NCBI GenBank assembly: GCA_964058805.1
Contig: CAXKVV010002144.1
Span: 620,001-684,000, forward strand
Direction of reading: 5' to 3'
Origin: Schoenoplectus triqueter
Lineage: Eukaryota > Streptophyta > Magnoliopsida > Poales > Cyperaceae
DNA length: 64,000 nucleotides
The position numbers were made by a program, and so were the translations under genes. The notes beneath the pieces are model-generated. The model ran no database searches, was not told the origin of the DNA, and worked only from the letters and a program-made list of their open reading frames with translations. Shown here piece after piece: positions 1 to 13,700 of this stretch (within the stretch, counting starts at the first letter, position 1; each line of letters opens with the position of its first letter).

Positions 1-3000
1 TGGCGTCGGGACCTGTTTTCATGTTTTGCACTCTCGGACTCGATTTCGGCCGTACCGAGGGCGTCGGGTCCCGTTTTCATGTTTTGCGCGCCCAAACTCG
101 GTTTCGGCGTTACCGAAGGCTTCGGGTCCCGTTTTCATGTTTTGCGCCCCCAAACTCGGTTTCGGCCGTACCGAGGGCGTCGGGTCCCGTTTTCATGTTT
201 TGCGCGCCCAAACTCGGTTTCGGCGGTACCGAGGGCTTCGGGTCCCGTTTTCATGTTTTGCGCACCCGGACTCATTTTCGGCGGTACCGAGGGCGTCGGG
301 TCCCGTGTTCATGTTTTGCGCTCCGCGACTCGTTTTCGGCGGTACCGATGGCGTCGGGACCCGTTTTCATGCTTTGCGCTCTCGGACTCGTTTTCGACGG
401 TACCGAGGGCGTCGGGTCCCGTTTTCATGTTTTGCGCTCCCCGACTCGTTTGCGGCGGTACCGTTGGCGTCGGGACCCGTTTTCATGTTTTGCGCTCGCG
501 GACTCGGTTTCGGCAGTACCGAGGGCGTCGGGTCCCGTTTTCATGTTTTGCGCGCCCGAACTCGGTTTCGGCGGTACCGAGGGCGTCGCGTCTCATTTTC
601 ATTTTTTGCGCTCCCGGACCCGATTTCGGCGGTACCGAGGGCGTCGGGTCCCGTTTTCATGTTTTGTGCGCCCGAACTCGGTTTCGGCAGTACCGAGGGC
701 GTCGGGTCCCGTTTTTATGTTTTGAGCACCCCGACTCGTTTTCGGCGGTACCGAGGGCGTCGGGACCCGTTTTCATGTTTTGTGCTCTCGGACTCTATTT
801 CGGCAGTACCGAGGGCGTCGGGTCCCGTTTTCATTTTTTGCGCGCCCGAACTCGGTTTCGGCTGTTCCGAGGGCGTCGGGTCCCGTTTTCAAGTTTTGCG
901 CCCCCCGACTCGTTTTCGGCGGTACCGATGGCGTCGGGACCCGTTTTCATGTTTAGCGCTCTCGGACTCGATTTCGGCCGTACCGAGGGCGTCGGGGTCC
1001 CGTTTTCATGTTTTGCGCGCCCAAACTCGGTTTCGGCGGTACCGAGGGCTTCGGGTCCCGTTTTCATGTTTTGCGCGCCCGAACTCGGTTTCGGCAGTAC
1101 CGAGGGCGTCGGGTCCCGTTTTTATGTTTTGAGCACCCCGACTCGTTTTCGGCGGTACCGAGGGCGTCGGGACCCGTTTTCATGTTTTGTGCTCTCGGAC
1201 TCTATTTCGGCAGTACCGAGGGCGTCGGGTCCCGTTTTCATTTTTTGCGCGCCCGAACTCGGTTTCGGCTGTTCCGAGGGCGTCGGGTCCCGTTTTCATG
1301 TTTTGCGCCCCCCGACTCGTTTTCGGCGGTACCGATGGCGTCGGGACCCGTTTTCATGTTTAGCGCTCTCGGACTCGATTTCGGCCGTACCGAGGGCGTC
1401 GGGGTCCCGTTTTCATGTTTTGCGCGCCCAAACTCGGTTTCGGCGGTACCGAGGGCTTCGGGTCCCGTTTTCATGTTTTGCGCCCCCGAACTCGGTTTCG
1501 GCGGTACCGAGGGCTTTGGTTCCCGTTTTCATGTTTTGCGCTCCCGGACTCGTTTTCGGCGGTACCGAGGGCGTCGGGTCCCGTGTTCATGTTTTGCGCT
1601 CCGCGACTCGTTTTCGGCGGTACCGATGGCGTCGGGACCCGTTTTCATGTTTTGCGCTCTCGGACTCGTTTTCGACGGTACCGAGGGCGTCGGGTCCCGT
1701 TTTCATGTTTTGCGCTCCCCGACTCGTTTGCGGCGGTACCGTTGGCGTCGGGACCCGTTTTCATTTTTTGCGCTCTCGGACTTGGTTTCGGCAGTACCGA
1801 GGGCGTCGGGTCCCGTTTTCATGTTTTGCGCGCCCGAACTCGGTTTCGGCGGTACCGAGGGCGTCGGGTCCCGTTTTCATGTTTTGCGCTCCCCGACTCG
1901 TTTTCGACGGTACCGATGGCGTCGGGACCCGTTTTCATGTTTTGCACTCTCGGACTCGATTTCGGCCGTACCGAGGGCGTCGGGTCCCGTTTTCATGTTT
2001 TGCGCGCCCAAACTCGGTTTCGGCGGTACCGAAGGCTTCGGGTCCCGTTTTCATGTTTTGCGCCCCCGAACTCGGTTTCGGCCGTACCGAGGGCGTCGGG
2101 TCCCGTTTTCATGTTTTGCGCGCCCAAACTCGGTTTCGGCGGTACCGAGGGCTTCGGGTCCCGTTTTCATGTTTTGCGCACCCGGACTCATTTTCGGCGG
2201 TACCGAGGGCGTCGGGTCCCGTGTTCATGTTTTGCGCTCCGCGACTCGTTTTCGGCGGTACCGATGGCGTCGGGACCCGTTTTCATGTTTTGCGCTCTCG
2301 GACTCGTTTTCGACGGTACCGAGGGCGTCGGGTCCCGTTTTCATGTTTTGCGCTCCCCGACTCGTTTGCGGCGGTACCGTTGGCGTCGGGACCCGTTTTC
2401 ATGTTTTGCGCTCTCGGACTCGGTTTCGGCAGTACCGAGGGCGTCGGGTCCCGTTTTCATGTTTTGCGCGCCCGAACTCGGTTTCGGCGGTACCGAGGGC
2501 GTCGCGGCTCGTTTTCATTTTTTGCGCTCCCGGACCCGATTTCGGCGGTACCGAGGGCGTCGGGTCCCGTTTTCATGTTTTGCGCGCCCGAACTCGGTTT
2601 CGGCAGTACCGAGGGCGTCGGGTCCCGTTTTTATGTTTTGAGCACCCCGACTCGTTTTCGGCGGTACCGAGGGCGTCGGGACCCGTTTTCATGTTTTGTG
2701 CTCTCGGACTCTCTTTCGGCAGTACCGAGGGCGTCGGGTCCCGTTTTCATTTTTTGCGCGCCCGAACTCGGTTTCGGCTGTTCCGAGGGCGTCGGGTCCC
2801 GTTTTCATGTTTTGCGCCCCCCGACTCGTTTTCGGCGGCACCGATGGCGTCGGGACCCGTTTTCATGTTTAGCGCTCTCGGACTCGATTTCGGCCGTACC
2901 GAGGGCGTCGGGGTCCCGTTTTCATGTTTTGCGCGCCCAAACTCGGTTTCGGCGGTACCGAGGGCTTTGGGTCCCGTTTTCATGTTTTGCGCCCCCGAAC

Positions 3001-3500
3001 TCGGTTTCGGCGGTACCGAGGGCTTTGGTTCCCGTTTTCATGTTTTGCGCTCCCGGACTCGTTTTCGGCGGTACCGAGGGCGTCGGGTCCCGTGTTCATG
3101 TTTTGCGCTCCGCGACTCGTTTTCGGCGGTACCGATGGCGTCGGGACCCCTTTTCATGTTTTGCGCTCTCGGACTCGTTTTCGACTGTACCGAGGGCGTC
3201 GGGTCCCGTTTTCATGTTTTGCGCTCCCCGACTCGTTTGCGGCGATACCGTTGGCGTCGGGACCCGTTTTCATGTTTTGCGCTCTCGGACTGGGTTTCGG
3301 CAGTACCGAGGGCGTCGGGACCCGTTTTCATGTTTTGCGCTCTCGGACTCGATTTCGGCCTTACCGAGGGCGTCGGGTCCTGTTTTCATGTTTTGCGCGC
3401 CCGAACTCGGTTTCGGCGGTACCGAGGGCGTCGGGTCCTGTTTTCATATTTTGCGCTCCCCGACTCGTTTTCGGCGGTACCGATGGCGTCGGGACCCGTT
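1..3500 (+). repeat. About 1,916-bp higher-order duplication (33 monomers + 2 bp)
   Basis: The variant order beginning at the GCACTCTCGGACTCG monomer near 21 is repeated from 1,937, an offset of 1,916 bp. A related block recurs at an offset of 1,509 bp (1,415 to 2,924). The left copy is cut by the window start, so its true extent is unknown. Confidence 0.6.
662..1475 (+). repeat. 407-bp tandem duplication (seven monomers, one of 59 bp)
   Basis: Two adjacent copies start near 662 and 1,069. Each contains the same ordered variants: a GTTTTTATGTTTTGAGC monomer, a GTGCTCTCGGACTCT monomer, a GGCTGTTCCGAGG monomer, a CATGTTTAGCGC monomer and one 59-bp unit with GTCGGGGTCCCG. The offset is exactly 407 = 7 x 58 + 1, the extra base being in the 59-bp unit. 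A third related copy lies near 2,580-2,990. Confidence 0.7.
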
Positions 3501-4905
3501 TTCATGATTTGCACTCTCGGACTCGATTTCGGCCGTACCGAGGGCGTCGGGTCCCGTTTTCATGTTTTGCGCGCCCAAACTCGGTTTCGGCGGTACCGAA
3601 GGCTTCGGGTCCCGTTTTCATGTTTTGCGCCCCCGAACTCTGTTTCGGCCGCACCGAGGGCGTCGGGTCCCGTTTTCATGTTTTGCGCGCCCAAACTCGG
3701 TTTCGGCGGTATCGAGGGCTTCGGGTCCCATTTTCATGTTTTGCGCGCCCAAACTCGGTTTCGGCGGTACCGAGGGCTTCGGGTCCCGTTTTCATGTTTT
3801 GCGCACCCGGACTCATTTTCGGCGATACCGAGGGCGTCGGGTCCAGTGTTCATGTCTTGCGTTCCGCGACTCGTTTTCGGCGGTACCGACGGCATCGGGA
3901 CCCGTTTTCATGTTTTGCGCGCCCGGACTCGTTTTCGACGATACTGACGGCGACGGGTCCCGTTTTCATGTTTTGCGCTCCCGGACTCGTTTTCGGCGGA
4001 ACCGAGGGCGTCGGGTCCCGTGTTCATGTTTTGCGCTCCGCGACTCGTTTTCGGCGGTACCGATGGCGTCGGGACCCCTTTTCATGTTTTGCGCTCTCGG
4101 ACTCGTTTTCGACTGTACCGAGGGCGTCGGGTCCCGTTTTCATGTTTTGCGCTCCCCGACTCGTTTGCGGCGATACCGTTGGCGTCGGGACCCGTTTTCA
4201 TGTTTTGCGCTCTCGGACTGGGTTTCGGCAGTACCGAGGGCGTCGGGACCCGTTTTCATGTTTTGCGCTCTCGGACTCGATTTCGGCCTTACCGAGGGCG
4301 TCGGGTCCTGTTTTCATGTTTTGCGCGCCCGAACTCGGTTTCGGCGGTACCGAGGGCGTCGGGTCCTGTTTTCATATTTTGCGCTCCCCGACTCGTTTTC
4401 GGCGGTACCGATGGCGTCGGGACCCGTTTTCATGATTTGCACTCTCGGACTCGATTTCGGCCGTACCGAGGGCGTCGGGTCCCGTTTTCATGTTTTGCGC
4501 GCCCAAACTCGGTTTCGGCGGTACCGAAGGCTTCGGGTCCCGTTTTCATGTTTTGCGCCCCCGAACTCTGTTTCGGCCGCACCGAGGGCGTCGGGTCCCG
4601 TTTTCATGTTTTGCGCGCCCAAACTCGGTTTCGGCGGTATCGAGGGCTTCGGGTCCCATTTTCATGTTTTGCGCGCCCAAACTCGGTTTCGGCGGTACCG
4701 AGGGCTTCGGGTCCCGTTTTCATGTTTTGCGCACCCGGACTCATTTTCGGCGATACCGAGGGCGTCGGGTCCAGTGTTCATGTCTTGCGTTCCGCGACTC
4801 GTTTTCGGCGGTACCGACGGCATCGGGACCCGTTTTCATGTTTTGCGCGCCCGGACTCGTTTTCGACGATACTGACGGCGACGGGTCCCGTTTTCATGTT
4901 TTGCG
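3050..4905 (+). repeat. 928-bp tandem duplication (16 monomers)
   Basis: The distinctive GACCCCTTTTCATG variant occurs at 3,146 and 4,074, exactly 928 bp apart. The monomer order after it is the same in both copies through the GATACTGACGGCGACGGG variant. The copies diverge near 3,980 and 4,911, which places the unit ends. Confidence 0.75.
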
Positions 4906-7799
4906 CTCCCCGACTCGTTTGCGGCGATACCGTTGGCGTCGTACCCGTTTTCATGTTTTGCGCTCTCGGACTCGGTTTCTGCTGTACCGAGGGCGTCGGG
5001 TCTCGTTTTCATGTTTTGCGCACCCGGACTCGTTTTCGGCGGTACCGAGGGCGTCGGGTCCCGTGTTCATGTTTTGCGCTCCGCGACACGTTTTCGGCGG
5101 TACCGATGGCGTCGGGACCCGTTTTCATGTTTTGCGCTCTCGTACTCGATTTCGGCCTTACCGAGGGCGTCGGGTCCCGTTTTCATGTTTTGCGCGCCCA
5201 AACTCGGTTTCGGCGGAACCGAAGGCTTCGGGTCCCGTTTTCATGTTTTGCGCCCCCGAACTCGGTTTCGGCCGTACCGAGGGCGTCGGGTCCCGTTTTC
5301 ATGTTTTGCGCGCCCGGACTCGTTTTCGGCGGTACCGAGGGCGTCAGGTCCCGTGTTCATGTTTTGCGCTCCGCGACTCGTTTTCGGCGGTACCGATGGC
5401 GTCGGGACCCGTTTTCATGTTTTGCGCTTTCGGACTCGTTTTCGACGGTACCGAGGGCGTCGGGTCCCGTTTTCATGTTTTGCGCTCCCCGACTCGTTTG
5501 CGGCGGTACCGTTGGCGTCGGACTCGTTTTCATGTTTTGCGCTCTCGGACTCGGTTTCGGGCGTACCGAGGGCGTCGGGTCCCGTTTTCATGTTTTGCGC
5601 GCCCGAACTCGGTTTCTGCGGTACCGAGGGCGTCGGGTCTCGTTTTCATGTTTTGCGCACCCGGACTCGTTTTCGGCGGTACCGAGGGCGTCGGGTCCCG
5701 TGTTCATGTTTTGTGCTCCGCGACTCGTTTTCGGCGGTACCGATGGCGTCGGGACCCGTTTTCATGTTTAGCGCTCTCGGACTCGATTTCGGCCGTACCG
5801 AGGGCGTCGGGGTCCCGTTTTCATGTTTTGCGCCCCCGAACTCGGTTTCGGCGATACCGAGGGCTTTGGTTCCCGTTTTCATGTTTTGCGCTCCCGGACT
5901 CGTTTTCGGCGGTACCGAGGGCGTCGGGTCCCGTGTTCATGTATTGCGCTCCGCGACTCGTTTTCGGCGGTACCGATGGCGTCGGGACCCGTTTTCATGT
6001 TTTGCGCTCTCGGACTCGTTTTCGACTGTACCGAGGGCGTCGGGTCCCGTTTTCATGTTTTGCGATCCCCGACTCGTTTGCGGCGATACCGTTGGCGTCG
6101 GGACCCGTTTTCATGTTTTGCGCTCTCGGACTGGGTTTCGGCAGTACCGAGGGCGTCGGGACCCGTTTTCATGTTTTGCGCTCTCGGACTCGATTTCGGC
6201 CTTACCGAGGGTGTCGGGTCCCGTTTTCATGTTTTGCGCACACAAACTCGGTTTCGGCGGAACCGAAGGCTTCGGGTCCCGTTTTCATGTTTTGCGCCCC
6301 CGAACTCAGTTTCGGCCGTACCGAGGGCGTCGGGTCCCGTTTTCATGTTTTGCGCGCCCAAACTCGGTTTCGGCGGTACCGAGGGCTTCGGGTCCCGTTT
6401 TCATGTTTTGCGCACCCGGACTCGTTTTCGGCGGTACCGAGGGCGTCGGGTCCCGTGTTCATGTTTTGCGCTCCGCGACTCGTTTTCGGCGGTACCGATG
6501 GCGTCGGGACCCGTTTTCATGTATTGCGCTCTCGGACTCGTTTTCGACGGTACCGAGGGCGTCGGGTCCCGTTTTCATGTTTTGCGCTCCCCGACTCGTT
6601 TGCGGCGGTACCGTTGGCGTCGGACCCGTTTTCATGTTTTGCGCTCTCGGACTCGGTTTCGGTCGTACCGAGGGCGTCGGGTCCCGTTTTCATGTTTTGC
6701 GCGCCCGAACTCGGTTTCTGCGGTACCGAGGGCGTCGGGTCTCGTTTTCATGTTTTGCGCTCCCGGACTCGTTTTCGGCGGTACCGAGGGCGTCAGGTCC
6801 CGTGTTCATGTTTTGCGCTCCGCGACTCGTTTTCGGCGGTACCGATGGCGTCGGGACCCGTTTTCATGTTTTGCGCTCTCGGACTCGTTTTCGACGGTAC
6901 CGAGGGCGTCGGGTCCCGTTTTCATGTTTTGCGCTCCCCGACTCGTTTGCGGCGGTACCGTTGGCGTCGGGACCCGTTTTCATTTTTTGCGCTCTCGGAC
7001 TCGGTTTCGGCAGTACCGAGGGCGTCGGGTCCCGTTTTCATGTTTTGCGCGCCCGAACTCGGTTTCGGCGGTACCGAGGGCGTCGGGTCCCGTTTTCATG
7101 TTTTGCGCTCCCCGACTCGTTTTCGACGGTACCGATGGCGTCGGGACCCGTTTTCATGTTTTGCACTCTCGGACTCGATTTCGGCCGTACCGAGGGCGTC
7201 GGGTCCCGTTTTCATGTTTTGCGCGCCCAAACTCGGTTTCGGCAGTACCGAAGGCTTCGGGTCCCGTTTTCATGTTTTGCGCCCCCGAACTCTGTTTCGG
7301 CCGTACCGAGGGCGTCGGGTCCCGTTTTCATGTTTTGCGCTCCCCGACTCGTTTGCGGCGATACCGTTGGCGTCGGGACCCGTTTTCATGTTTTGCGCTC
7401 TCGGACTGGGTTTCGGCAGTACCGAGGGCGTCGGGACCCGTTTTCATGTTTTGCGCTCTCGGACTCGATTTCGGCCTTACCGAGGGCGTCGGGTCCTGTT
7501 TTCATGTTTTGCGCGCCCGAACTCGGTTTCGGCGGTACCGAGGGCGTCGGGTCCTGTTTTCATATTTTGCGCTCCCCGACTCGTTTTCGGCGGTACCGAT
7601 GGCGTCGGGACCCGTTTTCATGATTTGCACTCTCGGAGTCGATTTCGGCCGTACCGAGGGCGTCGGGTCCCGTTTTCATGTTTTGCGCGCCCAAACTCGG
7701 TTTCGGCGGTACCGAAGGCTTCGGGTCCCGTTTTCATGTTTTGCGCCCCCGAACTCTGTTTCGGCCGCACCGAGGGCGTCGGGTCCCGTTTTCATGTTT

Positions 7800-10700
7800 T
7801 GCGCGCCCAAACTCGGTTTCGGCGGTACCGAGGGCTTCGGGTCCCATTTTCATGTTTTGCGCGCCCAAACTCGGTTTCGGCGGTACCGAGGGCTTCAGGT
7901 CCCGTTTTCATGTTTTGCGCACCCGGACTCATTTTCGGCGATACCGAGGGCGTCGGGTCCAGTGTTCATGTTTTGCGCTCCGCGACTCGTTTTCGGCGGT
8001 ACCGACGGCATCGGGACCCGTTTTCATGTTTTGCGCTCTCGGACTCGTTTTCGACGATACTGACGGCGACGGGTCCCGTTTTCATGTTTTGCGCTCCCCG
8101 ACTCGTTTGCGGCGATACCGTTGGCGTCGTACCCGTTTTCATGTTTTGCGCTCTCGGACTCGGTTTCGGTCGTACCGAGGGCGTCGGGTCCCGTTTTCAT
8201 GTTTTGCGCGCCCGAACTCGGTTTCTGCGGTACCGAGGGCGTCGGGTCTCGTTTTCATGTTTTGCGCACCCGGACTCGTTTTCGGCGGTACCGAGGGCGT
8301 CGGGTCCCGTGTTCATGTTTTGCGCTCCGCGACTCGTTTTCGGCGGTACCGATGGCGTCGGGACCCGTTTTCATGTTTTGCGCTCTCGGACTCGATTTCG
8401 GCCTTACCGAGGGCGTCGGGTCCCGTTTTCATGTTTTGCGCGCCCAAACTCGGTTTCGGCGGAACCGAAGGCTTCGGGTCCCGTTTTCATGTTTTGCGCC
8501 CCCGAACTCGGTTTCGGCCGTACCGAGGGCGTCGGGTCCCGTTTTCATGTTTTGCGCGCCCGGACTCGTTTTCGGCGGTACCGAGGGCGTCGGGTCCCGT
8601 GTTCATGTTTTGCGCTCCGCGACTCGTTTTCGGCGGTACCGATGGCGTCGGGACCCGTTTTCATGTTTTGCGCTCTCGGACTCGTTTTCGGCCGTACCGA
8701 GGGCGTCGGGTCCCGTTTTCATGTTTTGCGCGCCCGAACTCGGTTTCGGCCGTACCGAGGGCGTCGGGTCCCGTTTTCATGTTTTGCGCTTTCGGACTCG
8801 GTTTCGGGCGTACCGAGGGCGTCGGGTCCCGTTTTCATGTTTTGCGCGCCCGAACTCGGTTTCTGCGGTACCGAGGGCGTCGGGTCTCGTTTTCATGTTT
8901 TGCGCACCCGGACTCGTTTTCGGCGGTACCGAGGGCGTCGGGTCCCGTGTTCATGTTTTGCGCTCCGCGACTCGTTTTCGGCGGTACCGATGGCTTCGGG
9001 ACCCGTTTTCATGTTTTGCGCTCTCAGACTCGTTTTCGACGGTACCGAGGGCGTCGAGTCCCGTTTTCATTTTTTTGCGCTCCCCGACTCGTTTGCGGCG
9101 GTACCGTTGGCGTCGGGACCCGTTTTCATTTTTTTGCGCTCTCGAACTCGGTTTCGGCAGTACCGAGGGCGTCGGGTCCCGTTTTCATGTTTTGCGCGCC
9201 CGAACTCGGTTTCGGCGGTACCGAGGGCGTCGGGTCCCGTTTTCATGTTTTGCGCTCCCCGACTCGTTTTCGGCGGTACCGATGGCGTCGGGACCCGTTT
9301 TCATGTTTTGCACTCTCGGACTCGATTTCGGCCGTACCGAGGGCGTCGGGTCGCGTTTTCATGTTTTGCGCGCCCGAACTCTGTTTCGGCGGTACCAAGG
9401 GCGTCGGGCCCCGTTTTCATATTTTGCGCTCCCCGACTCGTTTTCGGCGGTACCGATGGCGTCGGGACCCGTTTTCATGATTTGCACTCTCGGACTCGAT
9501 TTCGGCCGTACCGAGGGCGTCGGGTCCCGTTTTCATGTTTTGCGCGCCCAAACTCGGTTTCGGCGGTACCGAAGGCTTCGGGTCCCGTTTTCATGTTTTG
9601 CGCCCCCGAACTCTGTTTCGGCCGCACCGAGGGCGTCGGGTCCCGTTTTCATGTTTTGCGCGCCCCAACTCGGTTTCGGCGGTACCGAGGGCTTCGGGTT
9701 CCATTTTCATGTTTTGCGCGCCCAAACTCGGTTTCGGCGGTACCGAGGGCTTCGGGTCCCGTTTTCATGTTTTGCGCACACGGACTCATTTTCGGCGATA
9801 CCGAGGGCGTCGGGTCCAGTGTTCATGTTTTGCGCTCCGCGACTCGTTTTCGGCGGTACCGACGGCATCGGGACCCGTTTTCATGTTTTGCGCTCTCGGA
9901 CTCGTTTTCGACGATACTGACGGCGACGGGTCCCGTTTTCATGTTTTGCGCTCCCCGACTCGTTTGCGGCGATACCGTTGGCGTCGGACCCGTTTTCATG
10001 TTTTGCGCTCTCGGACTCGGTTTCGGTCGTACCGAGGGCGTCGGGTCCCGTTTTCATGTTTTGCGCGCCCGAACTCGGTTTCTGTGGTACCGAGGGCGTC
10101 GGGTCTCGTTTTCATGTTTTGCGCACCCGGACTCGTTTTCGGCGGTACCGAGGGCGTCGGGTCCCGTGTTCATGTTTTGCGCTCCGCGACTCGTTTTCGG
10201 CGGTACCGATGGCGTCGGGACCCGTTTTCATGTTTTGCGCTCTCGGACTCGATTTCAGCCTTACCGAGGGCGTCGGGTCCCGTTTTCATGTTTTGCGCGC
10301 CCAAACTCGGTTTCGGCGGAACCGAAGGCTTCGGGTCCCGTTTTCATGTTTTGCGCCCCCGAACTCGGTTTCGGCCGTACCGAGGGCGTCGGGTCCCGTT
10401 TTCATGTTTTGCGCGCCCAAACTCGGTTTCGGCGGTACCGAGGGCTTCGGGTCCCGTTTTCATGTTTTGCGCACCCGGACTCGTTTTCGGCGGTACCGAG
10501 GGCGTCTGGTCCCGTGTTCATGTTTTGCGCTCCGCGACTCATTTTCGGCGGTACCGATGGCGTCGGGACCCGTTTTCATGTTTTGCGCTCTCGGACTCGT
10601 TTTCGACGGTGCCGAGGGCGTCGGGTCCCGTTTTCATGTTTTGCGCTCCCCGACTCGTTTGCGGCGGTACCGTTGGCGTCGGACTCGTTTTCATGTTTTG

Positions 10701-13700
10701 CGCTCTCGGACTCGGTTTCGGTCGTACCGAGGGCGTCGGGTCCCGTTTTCATGTTTTGCGCGCCCGAACTCGGTTTCTGCGGTACCGAGGGCGTCGGGTC
10801 TCGTTTTCATGTTTTGCGCCCCCGGACTCGTTTTCGGCGGTACCGAGGGCGTCGGGTCCCGTGTTCATGTTTTGCGCTCCGCGACTCGTTTTCGGCGGTA
10901 CCGATGGCGTCGGGACCCGTTTTCATGTTTTGCGCTCTCGGACTCGTTTTCGACGGTACCGAGGGCGTCGGGTCCCGTTTTCATGTTTTGCGCTCCCCGA
11001 CTCGTTTGCGGCGGTACCGTTGGCGTCGGGACCCGTTTTCATGTTTTGTGCTCTCGGACTCGGTTTCGGCCGTACCGAGGGCGTCGGGTCCCGTTTTCAT
11101 GTTTTGCGCTCCCGAACTCGGTTTCGGCGGTACCGAGGGCGTCGGGTCCCGTTTTCATGTTTTGCGCTCCCCGACTCGTTTTCGGCGGTACCGATGGCGT
11201 CGGGACCTGTTTTCATGTTTTGCACTCTCGGAATCGATTTCGGCCGTACCGAGGGCGTCGGGTCCCGTTTTCATGTTTTGCGCGCCCGAACTCGGTTTCG
11301 GCCGTACCGAGGGCGTCGGGTCTCGTTTTCATGTTTTGAGCACCCCGACTCGTTTTCGGCGGTACCGATGGCGTCGGGACCCGTTTTCATGTTTTGTGCT
11401 CTCGGACTCTATTTCGGCAGTACCGAGGGCGTCGGGTCCCGTTTTCATTTTTTGCGCGCCCGAACTCGGTTTCGGCTGTTCCGAGGGCGTCGGGTCCTGT
11501 TTTCATGTTTTGCGCCCCCCGACTCGTTTTCGGCGGTACCGATGGCGTCGGGACCCGTTTTCATGTTTAGCGCTCTCGGACTCGATTTCGGCCGTACCGT
11601 GGGCGTCGGGGTCCCGTTTTCATGTTTTGCGCGCCCAAACTCGGTTTCGGCGGTACCGAGGGCGTCGGGTCCCGTTTTCATGTTTTGAGCACCCCGACTC
11701 GTTTTCGGCGGTACCGATGGCGTCGGGACCCGTTTTCATGTTTTGTGCTCTCGGACTCTATTTCGGCAGTACCGAGGGCGTCGGGTCCCGTTTTCATTTT
11801 TGCGCGCCCGAACTCGGTTTCGGCTGTTCCGAGGGGGTTGTGTCCCGTTTTCATGTTTTGCGCCCCCCGACTCGTTTTCGGCGGTACCGATGGCGTCGGG
11901 ACCCGTTTTCATGTTTTGCGCTCTCGGACTCGATTTCGGCCGTACCGAGGGCGTCGGGGTCCCGTTTTCATGTTTTGCGCGCCCAAACTCGGTTTCGGCG
12001 GTACCGAGGGCTTCGGGTCCCATTTTCATGTTTTGCGCGCCCAAACTCGGTTTCGGCGGTACCGAGGGCTTCAGGTCCCGTTTTCATGTTTTGCGCACCC
12101 GGACTCATTTTCGGCGATACCGAGGGCGTCGGGTCCAGTGTTCATGTTTTGCGCTCCGCGACTCGTTTTCGGCGGTACCGACGGCATCGGGACCCGTTTT
12201 CATGTTTTGCGCTCTCGGACTCGTTTTCGACGATACTGACGGCGACGGGTCCCGTTTTCATGTTTTGCGCTCCCCGACTCGTTTGCGGCGATACCGTTGG
12301 CGTCGTACCCGTTTTCATGTTTTGCGCTCTCGGACTCGGTTTCGGTCGTACCGAGGGCGTCGGGTCCCGTTTTCATGTTTTGCGCGCCCGAACTCGGTTT
12401 CTGCGGTACCGAGGGCGTCGGGTCTCGTTTTCATGTTTTGCGCACCCGGACTCGTTTTCGGCGGTACCGAGGGCGTCGGGTCCCGTGTTCATGTTTTGCG
12501 CTCCGCGACTCGTTTTCGGCGGTACCGATGGCGTCGGGACCCGTTTTCATGTTTTGCGCTCTCGGACTCGATTTCGGCCTTACCGAGGGCGTCGGGTCCC
12601 GTTTTCATGTTTTGCGCGCCCAAACTCGGTTTCGGCGGAACCGAAGGCTTCGGGTCCCGTTTTCATGTTTTGCGCCCCCGAACTCGGTTTCGGCCGTACC
12701 GAGGGCGTCGGGTCCCGTTTTCATGTTTTGCGCGCCCGGACTCGTTTTCGGCGGTACCGAGGGCGTCGGGTCCCGTGTTCATGTTTTGCGCTCCGCGACT
12801 CGTTTTCGGCGGTACCGATGGCGTCGGGACCCGTTTTCATGTTTTGCGCTCTCGGACTCGTTTTCGGCCTTACCGAGGGCGTCGGGTCCCGTTTTCATGT
12901 TTTGCGCGCCCAAACTCGGTTTCGGCGGAACCGAAGGCTTCGGGTCCCGTTTTCATGTTTTGCGCCCCCGAACTCGGTTTCGGCCGTACCGAGGGCGTCG
13001 GGTCCCGTTTTCATGTTTTGCGCGCCCGGACTCGTTTTCGGCGGTACCGAGGGCGTCGGGTCCCGTGTTCATGTTTTGCGCTCCGCGACTCGTTTTCGGC
13101 GGTACCGATGGCGTCGGGTCCCGTGTTCATGTTTTGCGCTTTCGGACTCGGTTTCGGGCGTACCGAGGGCGTCGGGTCCCGTTTTCATGTTTTGCGCGCC
13201 CGAACTCGGTTTCTGCGGTACCGAGGGCGTCGGGTCTCGTTTTCATGTTTTGCGCACCCGGACTCGTTTTCGGCGGTACCGAGGGCGTCGGGTCCCTTGT
13301 TCATGTTTTGCGCTCCGCGACTCGTTTTCGGCGGTACCGATGGCTTCGGGACCCGTTTTCATGTTTTGCGCTCTCGGACTCGTTTTCGACGGTACCGAGG
13401 GCGTCGAGTCCCGTTTTCATTTTTTTGCGCTCCCCGACTCGTTTGCGGCGGTACCGTTGGCGTCGGGACCCGTTTTCATTTTTTTGCGCTCTCGAACTCG
13501 GTTTCGGCAGTACCGAGGGCGTCGGGTCCCGTTTTCATGTTTTGCGCGCCCGAACTCGGTTTCGGCGGTACCGAGGGCGTCGGGTCCCGTTTTCATGTTT
13601 TGCGCTCCCCGACTCGTTTTCGGCGGTACCGATGGCGTCGGGACCCGTTTTCATGTTTTGCACTCTCGGACTCGATTTCGGCCGTACCGAGGGCGTCGGG

